A stretch of DNA of 64,000 bases from contig NC_060235.2 in the NCBI RefSeq assembly GCF_021155775.2, forward strand, positions 36,868,607 through 36,932,606, written 5' to 3'. Position numbers and translations under genes: made by a program. Shown here in pieces: positions 52,872-64,000 of the stretch. Positions within the stretch are counted from its first letter, which is position 1, and the number at the start of each line of letters is the position of its first letter. Source of the stretch: Neodiprion pinetum (Eukaryota > Arthropoda > Insecta > Hymenoptera > Diprionidae). Under the pieces are notes generated by a model. It was not told the origin of the DNA. It made no database searches and saw only the letters and a list, made by a program, of their open reading frames with translations.

Positions 52872-52910
52872 AGCCAGTCATTCAGTCATTCAGTCAGTCA
52901 GGCAGACAGA
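52872..52910. repeat. CAGTCATT-type short tandem repeat
   Basis: Imperfect copies of CAGTCATT decaying to CAGTCAGG and CAGACAGA. Confidence 0.8.
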
Positions 52911-54559
52911 CGGGCGTTTCCAACCCCCGTTTTCCATTCCGCCCCGCACCCTCGTCGTGTCCGAGGAGCCACTCCGTCGATCGGAGCCTCTTAAAACCGT
53001 TGTTGAGGTTTAAGCGAGTTTAACTGATCGGAAAACGCGCGTTCCTTACACCGAGATAAGAAGAATCCGGGTCGCCGCGACGCTCCTGGTGTGTGTATAC
53101 CTATACCCAACGGCACCCTAATTCGAGGGGAAGATTCGGCGGGACGGTGATATATATACACCGGTGAATAGTCGATCCTCCCTCGAGTTTCAGCCTTCCC
53201 TTCCCGATTCTTTTTCCCTTCCTTGCAGCTCCTCCCTCCCTCCCTCTCGCCCCCTGAAACGCGAAGGCGAATATAACTTCTCGCTAACAATCCCCGATCG
53301 TTGCAAAGTATCAATTTGTAGAAAATATGTGTTTCAGGAAAGAGAAGAGAGAAGGAGAGATTGCAAAAAAAAAAAAAAAAAAATTGGGAAACGTGCGAGA
53401 GGTAATCCAGTCTCGTTTGACGACGACACGTTATAGATGTCTTGTTTCATTGGATCGGCGAGAAAATTTTCAGCCACCTTTTACTATATGCGTCGCCGAG
53501 GGAGTAGAAAGGAAGGAAATGGAAGGAGGAAGGCTCTTCGGGTGGACAATATTCAAGACGCCTCTCCCTCACCCTCAGCCACCCGGCGGAGGCGTTATCA
53601 ACGTCGGGGGCGAAGAAAGGATGTAGCGACACAGATTCAAAAATCGTTTACAGGGGTGTTGGTGAGCGTCTCGTACGTATACCTGTACAGGCCTTGGTAT
53701 CTGCGGGAAGACGGTTTTAGACTCGAGGTGGCGCGCGCCAAAGCCATTTTATTACAAACTACCCTCTATAAATCTTCCTCTTGCCGGGGCTCGTCCGAGC
53801 GCAAAAAGGCGACAGGAAAATGGACATCTTTGACGGGGCTAAGCGCTGACACGACCCCGGACGGTCAGGGGTCGAGGGTGTGGGGAATGATAAAACGAGA
53901 CACGTCCGTCCGTCGGTCCGTCCCCGCCTAAACCTCTGACCGATCTTCTCACAATGCCCATCTGCGTCCCGTTTTCTTACTCTCCCCGCGATCCCTGGAC
54001 CCCGGGACTGGCGCTTCTCTCAACCCCGAATCACGGTTCCCTTTCTCCGCCTTCCTTCAATAACGGGGCGGCCGGGCATCGCCGACTCATCGCAAGGGGC
54101 GCGAAGAGAGATGCGTTTGAAAAATCACCTGGAATGAGGCGGGGAGGGAGCGAGGGAGAAATAGGAGGGGGATAGAGAAAGAAACGAGAAACATATTTTT
54201 AATCTGTATCACGTGCCGGGAGTAGTTTCTCAGGTTGGCAGCATCATCCGTCCGATTTATCAGAGCCGTAACTTTGCCCGTCGGTTAATTGGATTTTTCT
54301 TATACCTCTAGATATGGGGTGAGATAGGTGGGTAGGTTAGAATAACCTCACGGCCGTGGAGAATCGAAGGGATCAGCTGATTTGGCCGACGAAATAACCT
54401 GCGCCCCCTCAAGAAGAAACAAGAAAAAAAAAAAAAAATTAATAAATTGATCAACAAATAAATAAAAGCGAAGAGACGGATTGTTTCACTTTTTGACAAA
54501 CAGAAAAATAAAAACCTCCAGCAGTGTCTCTTTCTCCGAACAGCGATAATCGCAGCTAA

Positions 54560-54616
54560 TGACTTCATTATTATTACCATTATCACCAAGGTGATTATTA
54601 TTATTATCATCATTAT
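54560..54616. repeat. ATT/ATC simple repeat with central palindrome
   Basis: ATTATCACC is followed after two bases by GGTGATTAT inside ATT-rich sequence, giving a small hairpin. Confidence 0.8.
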
Positions 54617-57600
54617 GGTATTATCAACGTTATTTTTTTGCTTTCAACCGGAAGAATTAATTCATACCGTTCTCATTTGATCAGACCAATATTTGTCTAA
54701 TTAAAACGAGTCATTGACGAGAGACGGGAGGGGTGCTAAAAGAGGAAGAATAAGCGACTGGGGAGAGCAGAGTGGCGATAGAGGCTATAGCCTTGGGCCT
54801 CAGCCTCCGTTTTTCCCTTTCGCGAGGAGACGAAACCACGACGTTGGTACTTCTCGTCCTTTTCTCTTGTACTCGGAGAGCCTGGAGGCGACATCAAGCA
54901 GATTTTTAAGCCCGAGGAGAAGAGAAAAGGGCCCGGCATCTCTCCTACCAGCGGAATAAAGCATTTCGGCAGTAATTTGGGCTGGGTTGAGCTCTTGGAG
55001 CCCCTGAGGGGCCAAAAATTAGGCCAGAAAGGACCTGGCGAGAACAGGATGCCGGGACACAAAGACCAGGAGAAGACCGGAGCATGAAGGTCCGTTCATT
55101 TTCATCCTAAACATTTCAAGATCATTGTTTTACGCGCGATCTTTAAGCTTGCTTTCAATTTGCAGTCTTTGCAGATATGATGATATCAGTAACAAGCGTA
55201 CCGAGACCGGCAGATGATTTCGAGCGTCGGATCTCTCGGATTTTTGCTTTCGCAAATAAGCTCACAGTCGTAAATTGTACAGTTTTGTAGTTTCGTGAAC
55301 GAGCAGACAATAGGAAGTACTAGAATGATATTGTGGACTGATGGTTTAGCTTTTTGCGACTGTAAAACGGATGTAAATGATTTCCGACACACAGTTTCTA
55401 CTGACTCCACGAATCACGGTGTCGGTAGTTCTCTTCTCTGGTTCTTCTTCGTACTCTTCGTCTTTACTCCTCATATGCTCCGTATAGATCTAGAGGAAGC
55501 GAAGTCGAATGACGAATAAAAAAGGTTGAAAAACAAGCCTGCCAATTATTACACGATGAAAGTACGGACAGTGAGCAGGAGGAGAAATTTCCCGGCTCTT
55601 TCCCTCGCGTCCGAGCGTCTGATCAAGCCTTCTTCCAGGAAACACCAAGATGAGCAAACAAACAGTTTGTTGTCTGGTCAAACAACGTTGAGGCGATGAG
55701 GAGGTTCCGACGAGTACGAAATAGAGTGACCCTCTTCATTTCGTTCACGGAAGGCAAAGGACCTCCGAAGGACACTCAAAGTCAGCACTCGGCTCCTCTC
55801 CGACCAAACTGGTTCGAAACTCGTCCTAGTACCACTGACTCGTACCATCCCGCCCGGCCGGCGCGGCGGCATAGCCAACGAAGCCAACAGCCATGTCAAT
55901 AATTGGACATAATAGAGGCAATTTGCGGAAAATCGATGGTAGGAAATCGGTGCATATTGGGGAACCCGTTTCCTCGACTGGATTGCCAGGTTTTCGACAT
56001 CCGGCTCAATTAGCTTCGGCATTTCGCTCTTACCTACGGAACTTCCCCCTTATTCTCCCACCTTTCTACCTTCCTCCCTTCCTCCCCGCCCGCTTCCCAC
56101 CCCCCTCTATTCCCATCCACCGCCCCCGAGGTCGTACTTCGACTCGACTTCCTGCGACGACGGAAGGTCGTCCGCCTTTCAAGAGAGGACGACAAAGGTG
56201 TGCGGGGGAGGTATATCCACACTTATATTATAAGAGGGCGGATATATCCGGGAGCAGCTCTTATCTCGAGCTCGACCCGACCATGGGATCCGGTTTGCAC
56301 AAAGGATTTAATGGAATGCCAAGACAAGATGTAGACAGCCGGTGGGATACAAGGTAGTTGAGCACCTTGGGGTCCTCTTCAATTTCTCTCCTCTCCTCTC
56401 CCATTTTTTTTCTCTGCCCCGAGGCGAGCGGATGCTTCAAGCTGATTTAGAAGCCTCTGAGGTCCGAAAAGGCCGGACCGTGGAAGGGCTGCTGCTACCC
56501 CTCGTCGTTCACGAATCGACGATCGAAAAACCGGGGAAAACGGGTGCTGGCGAAATGGCCGAACCACTCGTGGCCACTCGAAGCCACCGCGAACCTTGGT
56601 CAAGACAAATGTCCTGCTGTTGCGTGGGGCCGCGGTCTCACTCTCTCTCTCTCTGTCTCTCTCTTTCGCGTTCCTTTTTCCACTACGAACTGGACATCTC
56701 GAAGCATCCAGTCACGCGGTGATAAAATTTAATTCCGAGAATCGCATTGCCGGTCAAAGAGTATAAGAAATATTGCAAACGACATGAATTATTATAAAGC
56801 CGGGAGAACTGAATACGTGCAATCGGAAATTGTGTATAAGTCACGAAAACCGGTTACGTACTAAAATTCTCCGGATAGGAGAGAACGAGAAAAAGTCAGG
56901 TATCACATTATAACCGCACGCACCGTACTAGTGATAATTTTGAGGATACAGAGATTGTAAAAGTGTTTATCACTTTTGAACCATTCGTCGCAGCGAGTTT
57001 GGCTCATGCGCAATCGAATATTATTCCGTATGCCAAAAAGAATAAACGAAAGTTTCCCATTGAGTTCCAGACAAGACGGGTTTGGAATGCTTTTCACGTA
57101 CGGCGAGACAATATATGAGTTTCCTTTTCTCATCCTTTATTGAATAATAAATTGTCAACTATCGATTACGTCAGATATCGAAAAAACTTTGCCATACCGC
57201 TAGGCACAATAAATGTACGTATGTCTAATCGTGGGAAAATCGATGCTAAACTGAAAATTTGCACGTTTATACCGTACGAGTAATGGCTATAATACATCTG
57301 ACGGCAGCCTCACACTATCACGTTACGTTTTCGTGACGAAGAGTTGAAGTTCAAATTGAAATATTGAAAATGAGGTATGCATCAGAATTACTCAGCCCCG
57401 GCTCTCTTTTGATTCATTATGAAAAAGGGATTGTTATCACCGACATCTTGATTCACACCCCTCGCGATTGCGAAGTTTGAATTCATTTTCAAACGCCCAG
57501 AAACGAGTCGATTCTCGGATTGCTTATCGAACTGTAACGCGTCGAATCAGGGTTGCTCGGGCATTCTAGAACTCATTTATGCGTTACACGTTCGTTCTTT

Positions 57601-57673
57601 CAAATGATTAACTCATTCGTTTGATCGTCGTTTCCATTCTGATTGAACTGGATAATTTCTATTCTAGCATCCG

Positions 57674-57687
57674 CCCCCCCCCCCCCC
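57674..57687. repeat. Poly(C) run
   Basis: Fourteen consecutive C, followed by TCCCC. It reads as G-rich in the heph transcript. Confidence 0.95.
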
Positions 57688-58782
57688 TCCCCTTCACCTC
57701 TTGTTTCGAAAAACTCAAACGAAATCGCTTTAATATTTGTTATCCGTTGATTGACAATACTGAACAAAATCGCCTGCGTCATTACAAACAGGTTGCCAGT
57801 TTCGAGACCCCTTTAATATCAGTCGATCCGATAATGCCTGAACATGTACATCAAATGAGTAGAATATCGAGTTTGGTAACACGTCGCGTGATTGTGATTT
57901 CCAGAAACTAGTGAAACGGTAGAGCACCAGGTAGGTAGCTAGCACCCACGTAACATTACGTATCTCGTTACATTATCTGATTAAGCTCATTCCATCATGA
58001 TGAAAAGGGTCAGCGTCTGTAAATCGAGGATCGGATCAACAGAGCCCCGTGAAAGGAGTTTAAAACATCAAAGACAGGCGGTGCCGTAGATCTGGTACTG
58101 ATTAAAATTCATTAATACGAGCTCATGTGTTTTTAATTTCACTCCATAATTCCCTAACGATGAGTAAATAAAATCGTCCCCATGACACACGTCTGGTGGA
58201 GGTTTTTAAAAATCCTTTCGTGCGCGGTAATCGAGCCTTGAACGGTTCATCGTCGGGAAAAACGTTTGTCAGACACGGAGTGAGCACTGGCCTTACCGCC
58301 AGAGGAGCCATAGCCCAACGTTTGCGGAGTTAAGATTGATGGGTTTCAAGCGTGACTTTTTATGATCCGTCAAATTCCGACGTGCGACATGTTTCAGGTA
58401 GTCCAGAAATAACAGCTGCGTAAAGCACGATTATGTTTACCGCCAGGATCGCGTTTCGTTTCGTTTCTTTCGCAGACCGATACCAGACGGTCATTCGCGA
58501 TTAGACCGAAGCTCGCGTCGAGTTTATCGAATGTCTGCATGAATGAAGGAACGTATCGAGCGATCGTCATCAGCGTCATTTGAAGCGTGTCTCTGTCCTT
58601 CGTGCGAGTTCCTCGAACCAGGGTTATGGGTTAGTTGAGCTGCTCACTAATGGTCCCAGTGTCGAGTTTATTCTCCTGCTAGGCGGTGGAGACATTGCTA
58701 GAGATTATTAGCCAATTGCTAGCGCAGGATTGTGCCGCGTCTAGCACCTGGTGCCGCCTCCGCTTCTCCTCTTCTGTTCACC

Positions 58783-58818
58783 TCCTCGTTATCCTCCTCC
58801 TCCTCCTCCTTCTCCTCA
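58783..58818. repeat. (CCT)n microsatellite
   Basis: CCT/TCC units with minor interruptions. Confidence 0.9.
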
Positions 58819-61129
58819 TCCTCTCTCTTCACGGCGTCTTATCGCGCGTCACGTGTCTGGCGGAGCCTGACAACGGTGCACCGCGTAATCTCCCCGTTTC
58901 TCAAGTGGCAATCCCAACGGATTTATCACCCCCCTTTGGTGAGCATTAATCGGTAATATCTATCGTCTTTCCGTGAGAATGGCGTGTGTCGCTGGTTCAT
59001 CAACGTTCGCTTCATTTTCCTCGTTATCCTTAACTGATAAGCGTGAGTGGATCAAACCGAGTCCGATCCTCATAACAATTCCAGTGAAATTACACCTCGG
59101 TCTCGAAATTGAATTCCTCCTGTCTCAGCTATTCACTGTCGATACGAATGCCCATCAGCCAGGAAGCAGCGGTGAACTTTGCGCGTACAGGAAAAACATG
59201 ATGCAGAATTGGCGCTGATTCTGATCAGCACGATTCTTTTCAAACTGTAAAAACGTCCGTTGAGAAAATCTAGCGTCTAGATTTAAGGCTCACTCGAGTT
59301 CGAACAAGAATCCAAAGCTCGGACAGTAAAAGCAGACTAGGAGAACGAACGTGGCGGAGGATGTATAACCGAGTCGAAGGAGGAGGAAAAAAAAAAAAAT
59401 CTCCACTATCTACTGTAATCGCAAGTACTCGGAAATGGCACGATTTCATACAAAACCCTGACGAGGAGGATGATTTTTAGTACCTAGGTCAGCTATCCGC
59501 GATCTTTCTCTGCGTCGCTAACCGAGCGGCCAACGGTTTGCTGTTCTTACGAATTCACCGCACTCGACGAAGTTTACGAGGCTGTTTTCGCGAACATTTG
59601 CCGAACGGCTTCCGACTCACGGAGAAGGTTAATACAGCGAGTAAGAAATTAGGCTCGTGCGACGAAAGTACACCCCATTCAACATTTACTTAATTCTGAA
59701 TTAAAAAGCAAATGAATAATAATTTGGCGTTAATCGAAAAGCTGCAGCCCCTGTCCCGGGGAAGGAGGCAGTTTCAGTTAAGTTTAACCTCAAGTTGAAG
59801 TTGGAGTTTGGACTGAACGAAGCTGCCGGGCCAGAGCCGCTAAGCTTTTCCTGCCGGTTCGCTCGCTTGCCCGTTTGCTCCTCCCTATGTATTCTAGGCG
59901 AGGGCACGTAAAGAACCAAGTGCCAGGGTGAATAAGGGTGGCGGAAGAAACGAGGGGGACACACCCGAGCGGCAACGGAGGCGGCGGAACAAGGAAGGCG
60001 AGAGAGAAACTCCGAGAGTTCTAATGGAGATGGTGCCCGTCGCCTGTTGCTTTTCTAAGATTGAAAACGTGTTGCGGAAAAGTCCCGACTTCGTGAACTT
60101 CCGTGAAGAGTCGAATTCAGGAACGACTTGAAACGTTGATAAATCGGCGCGATGCAAAACAAGAGCGGGCAAAAACGTTCTAGATGTTAAAACCGGGTCA
60201 CCGATTTCTCGGGAGATTCTGCAGTTCCGGACTTCGAATATCAAATTTTTTAAATACATAATTCAAATATGACGTCCAATTTTCACGTGTAAACCCAATA
60301 TTGTTCTCCCTGGTTCGCAGAGAGCAAGTTCTTTCTCTTTTCCTCTTCTTCTTTTTTTTTTGCAATTCTTTGTATTTATCACCTTCTTGGAACACGGAGG
60401 CGGCGGGATGATCCTTTTTCAGTTACGTTACGCGTGGGTGCAAGGTCATGACGTCAAAACTCAGGGAACGAAAATTGGTGGACGAAACGATCGTGGGTGG
60501 AAACCCCATACTTACCAACGCGAAGGAAATTGAGGTTTTTTTCAGAAATGTGAAACTTATCCGAGATCTTCGTGAAAACCGGGCAAAAGATTAGTAGGTA
60601 AAATATCAAGAGCCGAAACGCGGAGAAGTGTGCAGCGTAATATCGTTGTAATAAAAATGTTTTAATCGTGTTTGAATTTGTCGACGGAATAGATTCGAGT
60701 ACATAATTTGCACCCCGGCGGTGTGAGATAACAATAAACCGTTCCACCTGAATCGTGACAATTTGCGCCTGATCTGTTTGCCCGTTTGTATAATACACGA
60801 ATACCAAACGAAATGTGAATAAGAATTTATCCGTGTAACGAGTGCGGAAACAATTAAAAGGTCACGAACGATCGCGGTTTCGATATTAATTAATGACCAA
60901 TAATGAGTTATTTTCCATTCGGTTTGGCGCACCGAGCGACGAACGCCGGAGGCATCCGGCAATTCAGTTTCCATTCGAGCCGTAGTTCAACTCTTTCCAT
61001 TCCCGCCTATTGATTTCCCACCACGCATCTGGTATAACGTATACGTACATAAATAAACACATACCTGTATAACATTTATAGCTGTAAATTTACACAATTA
61101 TTTTGTCCGCATCGTTACACCGCCTCAAC

Positions 61130-61130
<1 letters not shown>

Positions 61131-61160
<30 letters not shown>
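61131..61160. repeat. (TA)n microsatellite
   Basis: Fifteen TA units. Confidence 0.97.
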
Positions 61161-61163
<3 letters not shown>

Positions 61164-62546
61164 GTGCCTATAACAAGCCGGAAAAAAGTTTACCAAATAT
61201 TTGCCCAAGCTTGTAGTCGAACGAATCATTCGGCGACTGGTTAATTAATTTAATTATCCCTGACGTACCCCACGTGATCATTTGATAACTCGGTTAGCCC
61301 CTCAGCTCAACGAGACGCCTACGATCACGATTCCCTCGATTTTAGCAACCCTGCATCGGTATACGTACCTATATCGATAATTGCGGGAAAACATAAAATA
61401 CGATTCTAGTAAAAATCGGCGCGAGAAATTAAAAAATGTATCGAATATCGAGGCAGAGATACATTCGCTCTTCTACGTTATTGCATTTTATTCAACCGCG
61501 CAACGAACGCGGCCGAGTCCAGCACCGGCGATGGTTCGTTTCTGTAACAACCTGCGGATAGGGGATGAAGCAAGCAAGCGTCTGAGGTGGGAATATCCCG
61601 CAGGATAGCTCCGAGCCGTCTGGAATCCCGGCGCTAGGACGCAGTGGGAATTATCGAGAAAACGTCAATACGCATTACCCCAACATTGCAAGCTGCAGCC
61701 CTCCATCGGCGAACGTTACACCCTCTCTATTTCCGTCGTTATATACGTAGCGTTTATAAAATGTCAGGGGGGTCGGAGATTAAATCTCGTATACGGTGCA
61801 CCTACTGCCATTTCATTTTTCTCACATCACGAGAAATCAAACATCTTTTGTCGAATTACCGACTTTGGGAGCAAGTCATTCTTCTTTACGTTGGTATGAT
61901 ATTTTTACATTCAACCACCGGCGATCGTATTGTTATTCGTGGTACGTTAGCCGGGATCTGGTTTCAATTGGAATAACATATTCATCTCGTTCAAGCATAA
62001 TCCCGTAACACCGCCAATAAGTGGTATTTGTTTTTCGTTGAATACACGGAGGGGGAAAGAAAAACGCGAGAATCTGCTGAAAATGCAAAAATATGAGAAA
62101 TTCATCCGGTGGTTCATCATGTTCGACGAGTACGAGAAAAAAGTTTTTGCCGCATCCGATTGTAAATTTTTTTTCTTCTGTTTCTTGGTTTTTTATTCTT
62201 TTTCAATTCTATTTTTCCGAAACATATTTATACGTACAACGTGTACAAAAACTTGGATAAGCGAGTGTTTTATGCACGCTTTTTCCATCCCGTAGCTTTC
62301 GGCCATTTTATGCGCCGATTGTCATTAACCCCGATACGCATTATACATATATGCGAAGTATGTGCACATGTGCATATACAACATACCGGCACTTGATGAA
62401 AAACGGAGGACGGAACGGATGGACGATAGTCCTCTCAAAACTTGACTACACGCTGGGCGAATCGAATAAAATGATATACTCGTGAACGGGGGGATAAAAT
62501 ATGATGAAGGGAATGAAACGCACGGGGATGAGAGGAAGTAAAACGG

Positions 62547-62573
62547 AAAAAAAAAAAAAAAAAAAAAAAAAAA
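62547..62573. repeat. Poly(A) run
   Basis: About 27 consecutive A on the plus strand, which is poly(U) in heph RNA. No adjacent retroelement body was recognised. Confidence 0.95.
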
Positions 62574-63083
62574 CGGGTCAGACGAACGAGTGGTGAAAAA
62601 CCTGCTGAGAGACGGAGGTGGAAGTGAGAGAAAAATATACGAGTGAGAGAATCACCTGTGACAGTTGTCGATATTCGACGGATTAGTCCGGTGGAATGTA
62701 AAATGTTTTCGGTATATAGATGAATACACACACACGCACACGAGCGTAATTCTTCATTCATTTCATTAAAATTGAAACCTGAAAAATGGATCGGCCCGAG
62801 GTGAGGTGAGGGGGGCACAAAGATGGTCGGGGTAGATGAATCGAAATTCAAAAGCGGTCGATATTCCGCGGTGTTGATAATTAATTTTGAACAAAAACTT
62901 TTCATCTCAATCCTCCACTTTTCGTTTTCACTTTCATTTTTGTCCCCTGTTAATTACAAGTTCGACCGTTGAGTACGTTTAGATGCTAAAAATAATAACG
63001 GTATTGAAAAAGAAAAAAAAAAAAATAACATATTACGAAACACGTAAATTGAGGAGATAATAAAATCACGCAAAGTGAACTTA

Positions 63084-63192
63084 CCTTCGCGGATGTGGAT
63101 GGAAAGTGCGAAAAAAGGGCGATACGTGGCAATGATATGCGAGAGGCTGGAGCGGTGCAGTTTATAACCCGAGATAGTAAATTCCGCGGCAT
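63084..63192 (-). CDS. Possible alternative heph first coding exon (weak candidate)
   Basis: On the minus strand an ATG at 63190-63192 opens 36 codons ending in PSTSAK at a strong donor, AAG|gtaagttc. An in-frame TAA lies about six codons upstream of the ATG. The exon ends in phase 0, which is the phase required to join the RRM1 exon starting AKLDKSHNGK. Against it, the peptide (beginning MPRNLLSRV) is not one I recognise from any PTB isoform, the context before the ATG is poor (C at -3), and the phase match has a one-in-three chance of being accidental. It could also be non-coding leader sequence or nothing. Confidence 0.2.
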
Positions 63193-63464
63193 CGGATGCG
63201 GATAAGTTTATAATCGTAGGAAAACACGCGGCAACGTCGGTCCGAAGATCTCGCGTAGACGAGGCTCCTGGATTCGTCCGACAGAGTGCAAAACTATCGT
63301 AAACTCTGCCTGAACTCTCCGAACGTCACTATAGGATTCGAAGCGATGCGAAAACTCGGCGAGGTTCGAAGGACATCCGGCTTTACGATTTACGCGTAAA
63401 GATAAAACGCCGAGATACGGAGGATGCGAGGAGATATGAAAGTCAACGGCAGCGGTAATGGCCG

Positions 63465-63509
63465 AACCATTACCAACCATTACCAACCATTACCAACCAT
63501 TACGAACCA
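63465..63509. repeat. 10-bp tandem repeat (AACCATTACC)
   Basis: About four and a half copies of AACCATTACC, nearly perfect. Confidence 0.95.
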
Positions 63510-64000
63510 GCAGCGCTGCAGCGACGGAGAAATTTTATCGAATTTCTTTGTCCGATGGTCAAGAGTCAAATGTTCAAGTTCGATCGATTAGTTTATAATT
63601 TTTATTTCACCGTTTAATCTGTGCAAACAAATACAATATACATATGTTATATATATATATATTATATATATACGTATAATAATTGTCCATATAAATGTAA
63701 CAGCCGACGGGTGAATCTGAAAATTGCAGAGGTTGAAATAATCACGAAAAAAAGAAACACTCCTCTCTAGTCTCTGTTTTCCAGTTTCTCGGGAGGATTG
63801 AAAGTGCAGACCTAGAAGCAACCTTTCATCTATATCTGGGTTGTGATAAGAGCCTTGGAACGGTATTTTCTGTTTCACGTATCCCTTTTTTTTTTTGTTT
63901 TTTTCTTTCCGTAGACTTCTTTTTTCAAAAGTCTTTCACTCGCTTGTCGCGGCATGAGGGAGAGTATAAAATATCCACGGCCTATGCGGAGTCGCGTGTG

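Larger units (their letters stand above)
51736..64000 (-). other. heph: Upstream heph intron and/or 5' region
   Basis: This sequence lies 5' of the first recognised exon in transcript sense, beginning with a good acceptor (ggtttctgtttcag). It should be intron leading to an N-terminal exon. I could not find a convincing PTB N-terminal coding segment. One candidate first exon (63084-63192) is listed separately. The stretch also has a C-run (57674-57687), TA and A arrays (61131-61160, 62547-62573), CCT repeats (58783-58818) and a 10-bp tandem repeat (63465-63509). Several open frames of 100-165 codons show no domains. Confidence 0.65.

Noticed and set aside
52770..52910. TATTTAAA with CAGT-rich sequence downstream, possible plus-strand promoter
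   Set aside because: No initiator at the right spacing; the CAGT words come from a short tandem repeat.
53437..53931. 164-codon plus-strand open frame
   Set aside because: Basic, low-complexity composition with no family resemblance; likely random in GC-rich sequence.
60516..60560. Strong donor-like GTTG|gtaagtatgg on the minus strand
   Set aside because: No matching acceptor or coding resemblance to the PTB N-terminus upstream of it.
62435..62905. 156-codon minus-strand open frame
   Set aside because: Contains a Phe run made by the poly(A) tract at 62547-62573; no homology seen.

Overview
The window looks like insect chromosomal DNA, most likely hymenopteran. The exons match insect polypyrimidine tract-binding protein, CpG is frequent, and the introns are long and full of microsatellites and short non-autonomous DNA transposons. 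The order-level guess is an inference, and I cannot name the species.

Only one gene can be identified with confidence. It is the PTB/PTBP1 orthologue hephaestus (heph), on the minus strand and spread across most of the window. Five coding exons, in transcript order, are 51586-51735, 29912-30097, 11259-11405, 2635-2686 and 1181-1239. All have GT-AG introns and their phases join without a break into 198 codons. Together they encode the end of the N-terminal region, all of RRM1, the RRM1-RRM2 linker, and RRM2 up to about its fourth strand. The rest of RRM2, plus RRM3 and RRM4, should lie beyond the left edge. The true N-terminal exon(s) and promoter lie to the right, either between 51.7 and 64 kb or beyond. 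One weak candidate first exon is noted at 63084-63192. The introns measure 1395, 8572, 18506 and 21488 bp.

The remaining DNA is intron or upstream sequence. By pairing termini and target-site duplications I find six short elements that resemble MITEs: a piggyBac-like one (14435-14822, TTAA-type), a large foldback palindrome (29212-29823), a Harbinger-like one (32303-32622, TAA duplication), one ending in CACTGAG (39817-40244), and two hAT-like ones (44802-45345 with a perfect 8-bp duplication, and about 47028-47483). None encodes a transposase. Many microsatellites are present, including a 109-bp CT array at 31711-31819 and several GA arrays. The GA arrays read as CU repeats in the heph pre-mRNA, which is the kind of sequence PTB itself binds. 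One lies about 250 nt upstream of the exon that starts RRM2.

Most open reading frames in the introns look like chance ORFs: they have no recognisable domain and no convincing splice context. One plus-strand open segment (16507-16736) has a reasonable splice acceptor and is reported as uncertain. I found no rRNA, tRNA, CRISPR or complete second gene, and no clear evidence of a new biological system. The most interesting leads are the possible PTB autoregulatory tracts and the foldback element inside a heph intron.
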